This document shows positions 8,510 through 15,980 of a stretch of DNA of 49,654 nucleotides, piece by piece. The stretch comes from Novosphingobium indicum. Its GTDB lineage: Bacteria; Pseudomonadota; Alphaproteobacteria; Sphingomonadales; Sphingomonadaceae. The notes beneath the pieces were generated by a model. The model was not told the DNA's origin. It made no database searches and saw only the letters and a program-made list of their open reading frames with translations. The DNA lies in NCBI RefSeq assembly GCF_014645195.1, contig NZ_BMLK01000025.1:1-49654 (forward strand), in the 5' to 3' direction. Made by a program: the position numbers and the translations under genes. Each line of letters starts with the position of its first letter. Position 1 is the first letter of the stretch.

Positions 8510-8727
8510 AGACCGATGGAACGGGCCGCCGACCCTATTGTCGAACCGCCAGCGATAGCCTTGGTTTGGCCAAGGAACAGGAAGCAACGCGTCAGGGGCG
8601 GCTCGATGCGCTTCGCGTCGAGATCGAGCATGGTGCTACCAGCGGCCCCGGCATTTCCGGCGATCAGGTATTCGCGAACGCGCGCAAACGGATCGCCGGC
8701 ATCGCCGCCGACGCTACGAACAGGTGA
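8506..8727 (+). pseudogene. Decayed ParD-like antitoxin
   Basis: The frame overlaps the vapC end. From about 8566 it reads KEQEATRQGRLDALRVEIEH then GATSGPG, which resembles the C-terminal toxin-binding part of ParD antitoxins (LEALRxxIxEGxxSG). The normal N-terminal ribbon-helix-helix is missing, and the first ~20 residues look unrelated. The gene therefore seems to be a remnant fused to the vapC 3' end by a deletion. Confidence 0.5.
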
Positions 8728-8822
8728 TGGATCTGCACTTTTTGCCTGAGGCGGAAGCAGGCCGTATCCAGACCGTTGCCGTCATCGCTCGCGATCTCGG
8801 TGAGATATTTTCGTCCGGTTAG
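8727..8822 (+). pseudogene. Decayed ParE-like toxin N-terminus
   Basis: A 31-codon frame starts in a TGATG overlap with the ParD-like remnant and reads MDLHFLPEAEAGRIQTVAVI before a stop. The opening resembles ParE/RelE toxins (MxxRLSPxAExDLxEI), and the position and coupling are those of a parDE pair. The protein is far too short to be active. The following ~180 bases (8823-9000) contain no frame I can support. Confidence 0.4.
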
Positions 8823-9000
8823 CCGCTTCCTTCTGCACCGCGACGCGCAAACACCAGGATAGCATCGGCCATATGTTAAGCCTTGATCATTGCGGAGGAT
8901 CGCCGGACAGGGGGCGCATGGTCTTGCCGCGAATCAATTGCTGGACGTTCCGCGCTCGCTTCGGCGCGCACGGTGGGCCGCGCTCGAAGGCCATGGTTTG

Positions 9001-9213
9001 ATGGCGTCACACCAACCCACGTATCGCCGCCTTACTGGCCTGCTGCGCCTCAACGGCCGCAGCGCCGTTCTCGAAACGGGCGATGGGGAATTGATCTTCC
9101 TCGTTTCCGAGGACGATCTTTCCCCATTCCATGACCAACAGGTTGTCACCGAAGGCCAGATGGCCGGACCAGACCGGCTCACGTTGACCTGGATCGCTTC
9201 AGCTTCAGCCTGA
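9001..9213 (+). CDS. DUF5818-like small protein
   Basis: 70 residues from ATG 9001; an upstream TTG at 8890 would add 37 poorly conserved-looking residues. The sequence RLTGLLRLNGRSAVLETGDG, then an acidic SEDDLSPF and a VTVEGQ-like strand, fits the small OB-fold-like DUF5818 proteins of sphingomonads. No membrane segment. Role unknown. Confidence 0.5.
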   Translation: MASHQPTYRRLTGLLRLNGRSAVLETGDGELIFLVSEDDLSPFHDQQVVTEGQMAGPDRLTLTWIASASA

Positions 9214-9294
9214 CCTCAACGCGCACCGAGCGACTGCAAGCAGATGTGCGCAATCCTTCGTGAACGGATCGCCATTTCATCCCCAGGGCACTGA

Positions 9295-9486
9295 TCAGAT
9301 CCGCCTTCGCCGCGAACCGGAAGTGCGGTCAAGTTCAGCCGCGGAAACTTCGAGATCCACAGCAAGCTGGGTGAGGGCGCGCGCCGCGCCCAGCCGCATC
9401 ATGCCATCGCCATGCGTGCCTGAACACTCGCGCGCTGCACGCTTGCGGGCAAGGTTCGCGACGGTGCGAAGCGTTTCCGAGTCCAT
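9295..9486 (-). CDS. Small hypothetical protein
   Basis: 63 residues on the minus strand, starting at 9486 with AGAGG about 12 bases upstream, which is a long spacing. It is Arg-rich with a helical LRTVANLARKRAARECSG stretch followed by RLGAARALTQLAVDLEVSAA. It is divergent to the DUF736 gene. The coding call rests on composition only; no family recognised. Confidence 0.4.
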   Translation of the reverse strand: MDSETLRTVANLARKRAARECSGTHGDGMMRLGAARALTQLAVDLEVSAAELDRTSGSRRRRI

Positions 9487-9680
9487 CGTCCAAGAATACC
9501 TCTGAAATGAGGAGCGGGCCAGTTCGTCCAGGTTGGCGGACGGCGTACCGCGGGAGGCGAGGGCGTTGCGCCCGGCCACGCAAAGGTGAGGCTGCGCGGG
9601 CGGGATATAGAGGAGAGGAGGTCCGAAGAGGGAGTCGCGAAGAAATGGTTCGAGAGCGACATCATCAAGGAGTGAAGATC

Positions 9681-10142
9681 ATGAACATTGGAGAAGTTCG
9701 CAGCGTCAATGGCCGCCTCACCGGTTCCATCGCCACCCGCACCATCGACCTGCCGCGTATCGGTCTGCGCAAGGTCGAGAGCATGAGCGACCGTGCGCCC
9801 GCTTACGAGATCCTGGCGCTCAATGTCGCCCGGCGCTGGGTCCAGATCGGTGCGCTTTGGGAGGCTTTCTCGAAGAAGACCGGGGAAGCCTTCCTTGCCG
9901 GATCGGTCGATGATCCGGGCCTTCCCGAACCGCTGCCCGTCGCGCTCTTCCCGACCGAAGACGGTGGCTACACCATCGCCTGGCGGCGCGAGACCATGCG
10001 GTCCGAGTTCGCCGGTGGCTTCAGCGGGATGCAGCGCTCCTACGACGAGCGTGGACAGGAAGGCTTCGGCGGCAGCACCGCAGGCGCCGATGGCGCGCTG
10101 ATGGGCGCGGGCGCCGACGAAGGCGACGAACCGCTGTTCTGA
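9681..10142 (+). CDS. DUF736 family protein
   Basis: 153 residues from ATG 9681, preceded by AAGGAG. It starts MNIGEVRSVNGRLTGSIATR, a typical DUF736 opening. The family is a short plasmid protein of about 100-110 residues with an NVARRWVQIGALWEAFSKKTG-like middle. Here a Gly/Ala-rich, acidic tail of about 40 residues is added after the core. A clear intrinsic terminator follows. Function unknown; a second DUF736 copy lies at 37823. Confidence 0.85.
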   Translation: MNIGEVRSVNGRLTGSIATRTIDLPRIGLRKVESMSDRAPAYEILALNVARRWVQIGALWEAFSKKTGEAFLAGSVDDPGLPEPLPVALFPTEDGGYTIAWRRETMRSEFAGGFSGMQRSYDERGQEGFGGSTAGADGALMGAGADEGDEPLF

Positions 10143-10165
10143 TCCTGCACGAACAGCACCTTGCG

Positions 10166-10203
10166 AAGGCCGGGGGCGCAATCAGCGCCTCCGGCCTTTT
10201 CTT
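10166..10203 (+). terminator. Intrinsic terminator after DUF736 gene
   Basis: AAGGCCGGGGGCGC (10166-10179) pairs with the arm 10185-10198 with a single mismatch across a 5-base loop, followed by TTTTCTT. Confidence 0.8.
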
Positions 10204-10236
10204 GTCCAGATCCCGAGACGTGAAAGGCACCCTACC

Positions 10237-11235
10237 ATGACCAGCACCCTGCACACACGCAACGTCGATCGCTTCGCCGACCTCAAGACCCTCTATGCCG
10301 AGATGACCGCCACCCCGGAATTCCAGGCGGCGTTCGGCGATCCGCTTGCCGTCTCTATCATCCAGCCGGGCGAGGAGCCGGGCGAACACGACATGCCCGA
10401 ACCCTTTGCAGCCCAGGCCGAATGCGGCGGCGTGATCGCCGCGATCTTCGACCTGTTCACCGGCACCCGGCTCGAACCGCTTGGCGCAGAAATCGCCTGG
10501 GGTTTCGTGAACAGCTTCCACTTCGTTGCTGGAAAGCTGGAAAGGCGTGAGGACGCCATTGCCCTCGAACTGGGCGATCTGGCCCGTCATCCCGACATGA
10601 GCGAGGTCTACAACAACGAGCTCGAAGAAAAGCAGCTGCTGTGCCAGTCGCTGGCCGAGCAGCGCGCCGCGATCGAATGTATGCGCGACTATGCCGCCGA
10701 GATGTATCGCGTGCAGTCGGGCTGGCCCTGGTCCCCGGCTCGCGGCAGCAAGGCCTCTTCGGCTTCGTCCGCGAGCCAGATCGCGGCGCTCGATTTCCTG
10801 CGCGCTCGCGAACTGGCCGCGCGCGAAAAGCACAGTCCCAGGGGACCTGTCGTGGTGTTCTCTGGCCCCGCTCAATGGCACGACTGGGAGACGCTGTGGG
10901 CGCGGCTCGATGAGATCAAGGCGCGTGTGCCGCACATGACATTGGTCACGACCGGACAGCGCAAGGGCGCCGATGCCATCGCGGCAGCCTGGGCCGCGCG
11001 GCCGGAGAACAGCGTGCCGCTCGTCGCCTACGGGCTCTACGGTTCGGGTCGGAAGACGGCCTTCACCCGCAACCGCAAGCTGGCGGAACTGAAGCCGGTC
11101 GAGGCGCTGCTGTGCGAAGGATCGGGCCTCCAGGCGAACCTCTATCAGGTCCTGCGCGAGGCCAATGTTCCGATCCATGCCTTCCGCAAGGCGGACCAGA
11201 TTGCGGATACCGTTGTCCCACGCATGCGGGCGTGA
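10237..11235 (+). CDS. DUF2493 (SLOG-fold) protein, copy 1
   Basis: 332 residues. A helical N-terminal half (~1-190) leads into a DUF2493/SLOG domain: PVVVFSGPAQW near residue 205, THGxxxGAD-like VTTGQRKGADAIAAAWA near 246, a R(K)xAFTRNRKLAEL segment near 275, and LLCEGSGLQANLY near 290. SLOG domains bind nucleotides or nucleotide-derived ligands; several act as sensors in conflict systems. A paralogue lies 720 bases downstream. The ligand is unknown. Confidence 0.8.
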   Translation: MTSTLHTRNVDRFADLKTLYAEMTATPEFQAAFGDPLAVSIIQPGEEPGEHDMPEPFAAQAECGGVIAAIFDLFTGTRLEPLGAEIAWGFVNSFHFVAGKLERREDAIALELGDLARHPDMSEVYNNELEEKQLLCQSLAEQRAAIECMRDYAAEMYRVQSGWPWSPARGSKASSASSASQIAALDFLRARELAAREKHSPRGPVVVFSGPAQWHDWETLWARLDEIKARVPHMTLVTTGQRKGADAIAAAWAARPENSVPLVAYGLYGSGRKTAFTRNRKLAELKPVEALLCEGSGLQANLYQVLREANVPIHAFRKADQIADTVVPRMRA

Positions 11236-11303
11236 GGCCAGCGTGACCATCCGGGGAAGGGCCAGTGGCCCGCCCCATCATATTCCCATGACAGGAGGTC
11301 CGC

Positions 11304-11525
11304 ATGGCAATCCCTGAACCTTATCGCCGCAATTTCGAGACGCTGCTTCGTGCCGCGGCCGATGGCAATCTCGCGCTCATGGAGTGCAGAGATGCCCTGA
11401 CCGGCGTTCCTCGCTACGTCGTCACGGCCGTGGGTCGCGACGGGGACGATTTCGTTATAACGCCCTTCGGTCATCTCCAGGAAGGGAACCCTTTTGACGC
11501 CTACATTCCGCCTGATCCGGGGTGA
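11304..11525 (+). CDS. DUF6117-like small plasmid protein
   Basis: 73 residues, preceded by AGGAGG 5 bases before the ATG. It reads MAIPEPYRRNFETLLRAA and has a conserved-looking LALMECRDALTG and GDDFVITPFGHL; this matches small DUF6117-type proteins on sphingomonad plasmids. It is soluble, with no known activity. A terminator follows. Confidence 0.65.
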   Translation: MAIPEPYRRNFETLLRAAADGNLALMECRDALTGVPRYVVTAVGRDGDDFVITPFGHLQEGNPFDAYIPPDPG

Positions 11526-11595
11526 TGGCGCACCTCCGACCGCGTGATAACGCCGCCGTGGACATAGTTCGTCCGCGCGACTGACCGGACAATTC

Positions 11596-11631
11596 GGGCT
11601 GGCCGCACTCCGCGCGCGCCAGCCCATTTTT
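11596..11631 (+). terminator. Intrinsic terminator
   Basis: GGGCTGGC (11596-11603) pairs perfectly with GCCAGCCC (11618-11625), followed by ATTTTTG. It ends the transcript of the small gene before it. Confidence 0.7.
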
Positions 11632-11956
11632 GTGCTGTTTGGGATTACACCCCTTCCGCTGATCCCTCCGTCAAACATGCAACCATTGGCTGTCAAAAGC
11701 CCCGTCATGGGCATCGAGCCCATGCCAGGGCTCGGGCGTATGGGGCAGGCGCCCGTGTATTATTCTCTCTTCCAACAAGTCCAAGTATGGCACGGAGTCA
11801 GCCCCGGCCTCAAGGATCGACGGCCCCTCCAATTTGCTTCGCAAATCGGTTCCTCCGTCGCCCGCTTCGCGGCCGGGCTGCGCCCGGTCCTTGACCCCGG
11901 CGCTCGCAGCCCGTGCCGGAGGGGAAGCCTCTTTTCCTAGTTTCAAGGAGGCTACG
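11632..11956 (+). other. Structured leader before second DUF2493 gene
   Basis: No coding frame is supported here. The part from about 11815 is GC-rich and full of TTCG-capped inverted repeats, including ATTTGC-TTC-GCAAAT at 11832-11846 and CCCGCTTCGCGG near 11870, then a CGGAGGGG run and the ribosome site. Similar hairpin-rich leaders precede the DUF736 gene at 37823 and the small gene at 38491, suggesting a shared post-transcriptional feature. Confidence 0.45.
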
Positions 11957-12937
11957 ATGAACACCAAGCGCACCATTCGCGACTTTTCCGAAATCGCCGA
12001 TCTCATCGCCGCGGAAACCCTGACACCGGCCGACGGCTTCACCACCGCTTTCGAAACGGGCCTCGATGCGAGCCGCATGGGTATAGCCGAAGACGAACTG
12101 ACCTGCGACATGCCAGACGCCATGCAGGCGCAGCTCGCCACCGAGATGCTGGTTGCCACGCTCTTCGACGTGCTGCGCGATACCCGCATAGAAAGCCTTG
12201 CGCCGCGTCTTGCCTGGGGGATCGTCAACTCCTTCCACAAGGTGGCCGAGCAGCTCGATGGCGAAGCCGACCGGGCAGCGATGAAGGTGCGCGATCTTGC
12301 CCGCGATGCCGACGGCAGCGAGGTACTGATGGGTGAGCTGGAGGAAGCGCAGGTGCTCTGCCAGTCCCTCGACGAAGCGCGCGATGCAGTGGCCTGCATG
12401 CGCGATCATGCAGCGGCAACCTATCTTGCGGAAAGCGGTCGGCCCTGGTCGTCGGTGCGGGGCTCGCTGGTCTCTTCCAAGCGCACCGCTTCGGTCATTG
12501 CGGCGCAGGACTTTCTCGCCGCGCGGCGGATGCGCAAGGCCGAGGCGCACGCTCCGCAAGGTCCGGTGGTGGTCTTCTCGGGAGGGCAGGTCTGGGAGGA
12601 TCATGAACTCCTCACCGATGCTCTCGATTCGGTGAAGGCGAGGGTGCCGAACATGGTGCTGGCAACTACTGCGCAGGACAAGGGGTGTGATGCTATCGCG
12701 GCGGCCTGGGCGGCGCGCAGCGGGACCATGCTCATCGCCTTCACGCTCGACCGGCGCCTGGGCAAGCGGGCGGGGTTTGCCCGCAACGAGCAGCTCCTGG
12801 CGCTGCGTCCGGTCGAAGCGATCGTCTGCGAGGGCTCAGGGCTGCAGTCGCATCTTGCCCGTGAGGTGAGGGCGAAGCGCATCCCGGCGCGCTTCTTCGC
12901 GCTGAAGGACCAGCGCACCAACCGGGACGCAGCGTAG
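11957..12937 (+). CDS. DUF2493 (SLOG-fold) protein, copy 2
   Basis: 326 residues from ATG 11957, with AAGGAGG 5 bases upstream. It shares the architecture and many motifs of the copy at 10237: LAWGIVNSFHKVAEQLD, VLCQSLDEARDAVACMRD, then GPVVVFSGGQVW, LATTAQDKGCDAIAAAWA, GFARNEQLLALRPVEAIVCEG. The N-termini differ most. It is a diverged duplicate, not a recent one. A TTCG-capped terminator follows. Confidence 0.8.
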   Translation: MNTKRTIRDFSEIADLIAAETLTPADGFTTAFETGLDASRMGIAEDELTCDMPDAMQAQLATEMLVATLFDVLRDTRIESLAPRLAWGIVNSFHKVAEQLDGEADRAAMKVRDLARDADGSEVLMGELEEAQVLCQSLDEARDAVACMRDHAAATYLAESGRPWSSVRGSLVSSKRTASVIAAQDFLAARRMRKAEAHAPQGPVVVFSGGQVWEDHELLTDALDSVKARVPNMVLATTAQDKGCDAIAAAWAARSGTMLIAFTLDRRLGKRAGFARNEQLLALRPVEAIVCEGSGLQSHLAREVRAKRIPARFFALKDQRTNRDAA

Positions 12938-12952
12938 GCGGCAACAAATGGC

Positions 12953-12993
12953 GGCCGGTCGGGCTTCGGCTCGGCCGGTCCCATTTCTTTTTC
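12953..12993 (+). terminator. Intrinsic terminator with TTCG loop
   Basis: CCGGTCGGGC (12955-12964) pairs with GCTCGGCCGG (12969-12978) around a TTCG tetraloop with two G-U pairs. TTTCTTTTT follows a few bases later. Confidence 0.7.
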
Positions 12994-13024
12994 CAGCGTG
13001 AAAATCGCCCCCACTCAGGGACCC

Positions 13025-13136
13025 GAAGCCTCTCGGCTTCGAGCCCGTCGCGGGGCCGATGCGGAGCCACGAGTGTGGCTCCGGCCTCCTGCGCGTGGCT
13101 ACGCCATGCTCGTCGCTGGGGCATCCCTTCGGGATG
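13025..13136. repeat. Cluster of short hairpins
   Basis: At least three perfect short inverted repeats lie close together: GAAGCC/GGCTTC (13025-13040), GGAGCCAC/GTGGCTCC (13063-13082) and CATCCC/GGGATG with a TTC loop (13122-13136). They overlap the predicted 3' end of the minus-strand gene that follows. This may form the bidirectional 3' end of two convergent transcripts. Confidence 0.5.
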
Positions 13137-13413
13137 ACTTGCTATTCGTGGGAGTACCTGGTTGGGAGGAAGCGCTCACCTCCGGGAGCGCCCGAAGGGC
13201 AGTCACGGCAGCCGCGCCGCCACACCGGATCGCGGCGGTAAGCAGGTCACAAGATTCCCGTTCGGTGAGGTCTTCTACCGGGAGGTCAGCGACGATCTCG
13301 GCGTATTTGCCGCGCAAGGCGCGGCGGGTCTTTTCCACCTCTTCGTCCATCATGCGTTGGCGCGCTTCAAGGTCGGCGAGGCGTTCACGGTCGGTCTTCT
13401 TGGGCATGTCCAT
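13099..13413 (-). CDS. TraC/TraD-like small conjugation accessory protein
   Basis: 104 residues, starting at ATG 13413 with AAGGA just upstream (a second ATG follows two codons later). The opening MDMPKKTDRERLADLEARQR and the coiled helical stretch to about residue 45 (ARQRMMDEEVEKTRRALRGK) resemble the small TraC/TraD-type proteins of Rhizobiaceae and sphingomonad transfer regions. The last ~25 residues run into the hairpin cluster and look low-complexity. The family call is by pattern only. Confidence 0.55.
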   Translation of the reverse strand: MDMPKKTDRERLADLEARQRMMDEEVEKTRRALRGKYAEIVADLPVEDLTERESCDLLTAAIRCGGAAAVTALRALPEVSASSQPGTPTNSKSSRRDAPATSMA

Positions 13414-13649
13414 CGGTCCTTCGATGGTCTGCCCGCCGGCCCCTTTATCGGTCGCCCGAAGGCGGCCTGCAATCCCTGGATCGGAAGGTCGTCATGAATT
13501 CGAAGGTTCGACTATGCGGCACCATGATCGGCCTGCCGGTGTCCCACCGGCGAAAGGACAAGGCCCCCTTCGGGGGAGCCGCGCCCCTTCCGGGACGTGG
13601 CGACGCAGCGAGAAATCGCTGCGCAAGAAAGCACTCACGGCCGTGGCCG
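13414..13649. other. Gene-free spacer
   Basis: About 235 bases without a supportable gene. It holds several short GC-rich hairpins and, at 13635-13649, CACTCA followed by the palindrome GGCC-GT-GGCC immediately before the 31-bp direct repeat. Confidence 0.5.
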
Positions 13650-13680
13650 TTTTGTAATGCACCGTACGCACCAGTGCTGC
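13650..13680. repeat. 31-bp direct repeat, left copy (possible att site)
   Basis: Identical to 42741-42771 at 29 of 31 positions, with the first 22 positions unbroken. Both copies are preceded by CACTCA and a short palindrome of different sequence but the same shape. The right copy sits about 255 bases upstream of the tandem recombinase gene. The two copies bracket ~29 kb of accessory genes, as expected for attL and attR. The role is inferred. The 175 bases between it and the end of fic hold no gene. Confidence 0.6.
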
Positions 13681-13855
13681 CCATAAAGTGGCTTAGTTTC
13701 AACAGCTTATGAGGAATTTCCAAAAGCTGTTGGGACACATTTTGCGTCCTGGGGAACAATTTGGCAAGCGGAATTTGCTCTTCCTGTTCCTGGGCGGCCG
13801 AGCAATTTTGAACGACTGATTTGACCGGGTGTATCTAAAATACGGATGTCAGGCA

Positions 13856-14959
13856 CTACGCGATCGCCAATTGGTAGCGTGTCGATTTGAGCATGCCCGT
13901 TTGTGTCAGCGCCCCCATCCCGACGAGTTCATGCAAGTCGCGAGTGGCGGTCGCACGCGAGGTGCCTGTGATCGTGATGTAGTTGGCCGCGCTAAGGCCG
14001 CCCGTAAAGCCATCGATCCCTTCCCTGAACATGCGTGCGATGACCCGGGCCTGCCGCTCATTCATCTGGTCTCGGAAACGGTCGTAGAATTTGACCTTCG
14101 CGAGGAGGAAGTCGATCAGCGCCAGGCTGTGTTCCTGTGCGTCCAGTACCGTCTGTGCAAAGTAGGTTAGCCAGTCGGTGATCTCGTTTCGCTTGTTGGC
14201 TGCCTCCAGTGCGTCATAGTACGCTGAGCGACTGCGCTGGATGACCTGCGACAGGGCAATCAGGCTGGGCTGGCCGATGGCTTGAGAGAGAGCCTTTTCC
14301 GCAAGTGCGCGTGCTATGCGCCCATTGCCATCCTCAAAGGGATGGATCGAAACGAAGTAAAGATGGGCGATCCCGGCGCGCGTCAGGGCAGGCAAGGCGT
14401 TCGGTCCCCCTGGGCTTGAACTGGTGAACCAGTCCAGGAAGCCTTTCATCTCTTCCGGCACGTCTTTTGAGGGGGGCGCCTCGAAGTGAACTGTGGGCTT
14501 GTGAACCAGCCCGGAGACGACCTGCATTGCATCCTCGTGATCACGAAAGCGGCCAACAGCGTCGATATCGCGGCGCCCGCTGACGACCATTTCGTGCCAC
14601 GCGAAGAGCGTTTCGTTCGTTAGCGGATCGGCAAATTCGCGGTAGAGTGCGATCATCATTTCCGCGATGCCACGTTCGGCAGGAGGAATTCTGCGATCGC
14701 TGGTTTCAAGACCGAATTCGCGGCGTAGCGAACTTTGCACGCTGTCTCGATTGAGCAGTTCGCCTTCGATCTCCGAGGTCCTGAGCGCCTCGCCGGTCAT
14801 GATGTCTACGGTGATAGCCGAGCGGTAATCCTCGGTCAGGTGTTTGACTGATCCGATGAGGATTCCAGATTGTTGCAGAAATTGGCCTTCAAGCGCCGCC
14901 AGGGGCACGCTTTCCCAGCGAAATTTCGGCCAGTCTGGCTGCTGCCAATTCCACTTCAT
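13856..14959 (-). CDS. fic: Fic-domain protein, autoinhibited, with C-terminal wHTH
   Basis: 367 residues. The Fic motif HPFEDGNGRIAR is complete at residues 206-217, with the catalytic His206. The inhibitory helix motif (S/T)-x3-E-(G/N) is present before the core as T61...E65-G66, so it belongs to the class regulated by an N-terminal helix. The N-terminal ~110 residues resemble DUF4172. The last ~50 residues (AANYITITGTSRATATRDL) look like a winged helix. Fic proteins usually transfer AMP from ATP to target proteins. Two palindromes directly upstream suggest autoregulation. Confidence 0.9.
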   Translation of the reverse strand: MKWNWQQPDWPKFRWESVPLAALEGQFLQQSGILIGSVKHLTEDYRSAITVDIMTGEALRTSEIEGELLNRDSVQSSLRREFGLETSDRRIPPAERGIAEMMIALYREFADPLTNETLFAWHEMVVSGRRDIDAVGRFRDHEDAMQVVSGLVHKPTVHFEAPPSKDVPEEMKGFLDWFTSSSPGGPNALPALTRAGIAHLYFVSIHPFEDGNGRIARALAEKALSQAIGQPSLIALSQVIQRSRSAYYDALEAANKRNEITDWLTYFAQTVLDAQEHSLALIDFLLAKVKFYDRFRDQMNERQARVIARMFREGIDGFTGGLSAANYITITGTSRATATRDLHELVGMGALTQTGMLKSTRYQLAIA

Positions 14960-14986
14960 GAGTTATAAAAGTCCAATTTATAACTC
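14960..14986. promoter_or_regulatory. Perfect operator palindrome abutting fic start
   Basis: GAGTTATAAA (14960-14969) and TTTATAACTC (14977-14986) are a perfect 10-bp inverted repeat directly adjoining the fic ATG on the minus strand. It lies where the ribosome site would be, and no Shine-Dalgarno is visible, so it could control transcription or translation. The fic-encoded winged helix is a plausible ligand. Confidence 0.65.
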
Positions 14987-15003
14987 ACCATATAACGAAA
15001 TAT

Positions 15004-15030
15004 GATGTATAAATCTAGTATTTATGCATC
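15004..15030. promoter_or_regulatory. Second operator palindrome upstream of fic
   Basis: GATGTATAAAT (15004-15014) pairs with ATTTATGCATC (15020-15030) with one mismatch. The inner TATAAAT/ATTTATA is shared with the palindrome at 14960, so this looks like a second site for the same factor. Confidence 0.55.
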
Positions 15031-15217
15031 ACACCGGCTTGTGTACCCCCAATGTCTGGCGGGCGCTACGCCTTGGATTGGGACTTTTCTGCCTTTCCTA
15101 TGCCGTAGGATGAAGGTCGGCTCCTGCCAGAAGCCGACATTTGACCTCGGGCCACGCAGGGCGGTATGACTGCGACTAGCATGAATACGGGTCTGCAAGC
15201 TCAATCACCCGGCTCTG
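15031..15217. other. Gene-free spacer with inverted repeat
   Basis: No supportable gene. An inverted repeat GTCGGCT/AGCCGAC with a 9-base loop spans 15116-15138 and could act as a 3' hairpin for the minus-strand usg transcript. Confidence 0.4.
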
Positions 15218-15487
15218 CTACTCCCACGAGATCACGCCGTCCGCCAAACGCCAGCTCGCTGGCCGGATCACTTTCTCATGGGCGATTCGGACTGACCTTA
15301 TCTCCCCCTCGATCTCGCGCCGCCAATGCGCGAGGAAATCGAACAGCACCGGAAAATCCGGTGCTGCATCGTATTCCTGCCAGGCATAAATCTGCAGGAG
15401 CGAGGGGTGATCCGGCATGAAATAGCAGATTTCTGCCGTCGTCAGTCCATATCCGTCCAGCTGAACCAGAAACGCGCGATCGGTCAT
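15218..15487 (-). CDS. usg: Usg family protein
   Basis: 89 residues. LDGYGLTTAEICYFMPDHPS, then LLQIYAWQEYDAAP and a final SVRIAHEKVIRPA are the hallmarks of the alphaproteobacterial Usg family, which is often found near trp or stress genes. The length is normal. No enzymatic role is established. Its start overlaps the end of the preceding gene (15484-15487, ATGA), so the two form an operon transcribed away from groESL. Confidence 0.88.
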   Translation of the reverse strand: MTDRAFLVQLDGYGLTTAEICYFMPDHPSLLQIYAWQEYDAAPDFPVLFDFLAHWRREIEGEIRSVRIAHEKVIRPASWRLADGVISWE

Positions 15488-15717
15488 TGCAACGTGGGCT
15501 GGCTGTCCGGGCCGTCGAGCGAGCGCAATGCGGCGAATACGTCGTCAACGGAAACCGGACCTTTGAGTTCGGGGGGCTGGCGCATCGCCGGCCGATTTTC
15601 GACGGCATGCCGATCGGACGCCCAAGAAGCCAGGATTGCTCGCTTAACTTCAGGCTCAAGCGCGGGATGATGCGCTACCTCAAATGGATGCAGGTAGCGT
15701 GCGAATGGTTGCGACAT
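15484..15717 (-). CDS. Small conserved protein upstream of usg
   Basis: 77 residues from ATG 15717, preceded on the minus strand by AAGGAGG at 9 bases. It reads MSQPFARYLHPFEVAHHPAL, then KRAILASWASDRHAVENRP and LKGPVSVDDVFAALRSLD. The same pattern occurs in small proteins beside heat-shock genes in alphaproteobacterial islands, but I know of no function. It overlaps usg by 4 bases. Confidence 0.7.
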   Translation of the reverse strand: MSQPFARYLHPFEVAHHPALEPEVKRAILASWASDRHAVENRPAMRQPPELKGPVSVDDVFAALRSLDGPDSQPTLQ

Positions 15718-15776
15718 AGGAACATCCTCCTTTCCGCCTTGCCGCTGATCACTCACTGCGGATTGCTCCGCTCAGC

Positions 15777-15806
15777 ATATTTTGTGAGTCCATTTTAGAC
15801 CGTCAA
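15777..15806 (-). promoter_or_regulatory. Promoter for small gene-usg operon
   Basis: On the minus strand TTGACG (15806-15801) is followed after 18 bases by AAATAT (15782-15777), a good -35 and a fair -10. It lies ~60 bases before the start at 15717 and is divergent to the groESL promoter. Confidence 0.45.
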
Positions 15807-15836
15807 GACGCTGATAAGGCATACGGAAAAAGCGAA

Positions 15837-15863
15837 TTGGCAGTCGCAGTCCACGAGTGCCAA
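15837..15863. promoter_or_regulatory. CIRCE operator (HrcA site)
   Basis: TTGGCAGTC, nine bases, GAGTGCCAA: the spacing and shape of CIRCE (TTAGCACTC-N9-GAGTGCTAA) with one mismatch between the arms. HrcA represses groESL through this site. No hrcA lies in the window, so a chromosomal HrcA would have to act in trans. Confidence 0.8.
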
Positions 15864-15881
15864 AAAATTTGGTTTGGACCT

Positions 15882-15909
15882 CTTGAAGCCGTTTTCAGCA
15901 AAACTAGAT
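15882..15909 (+). promoter_or_regulatory. Heat-shock-type promoter of groESL
   Basis: CTTGAA at 15882-15887 fits a sigma-32 -35 element; CTAGAT at 15904-15909 is a possible -10 at a suitable distance. It is ~70 bases before groES and just downstream of CIRCE. Confidence 0.5.
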
Positions 15910-15980
15910 CGCGCACTGCCTCCTGCCGATCATCCGGGGGAGGCGCTGTAAGTCATTTCGCTTTGTAATGGAGGTTATGC

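Noticed and set aside
13025..13136. CRISPR-like cluster of short repeats
   Set aside because: These are different hairpins, not regularly spaced copies of one repeat; no cas genes.
13494..13712. 72-codon + frame crossing the left 31-bp repeat
   Set aside because: Low-complexity basic translation, and it reads through a repeat and hairpins.
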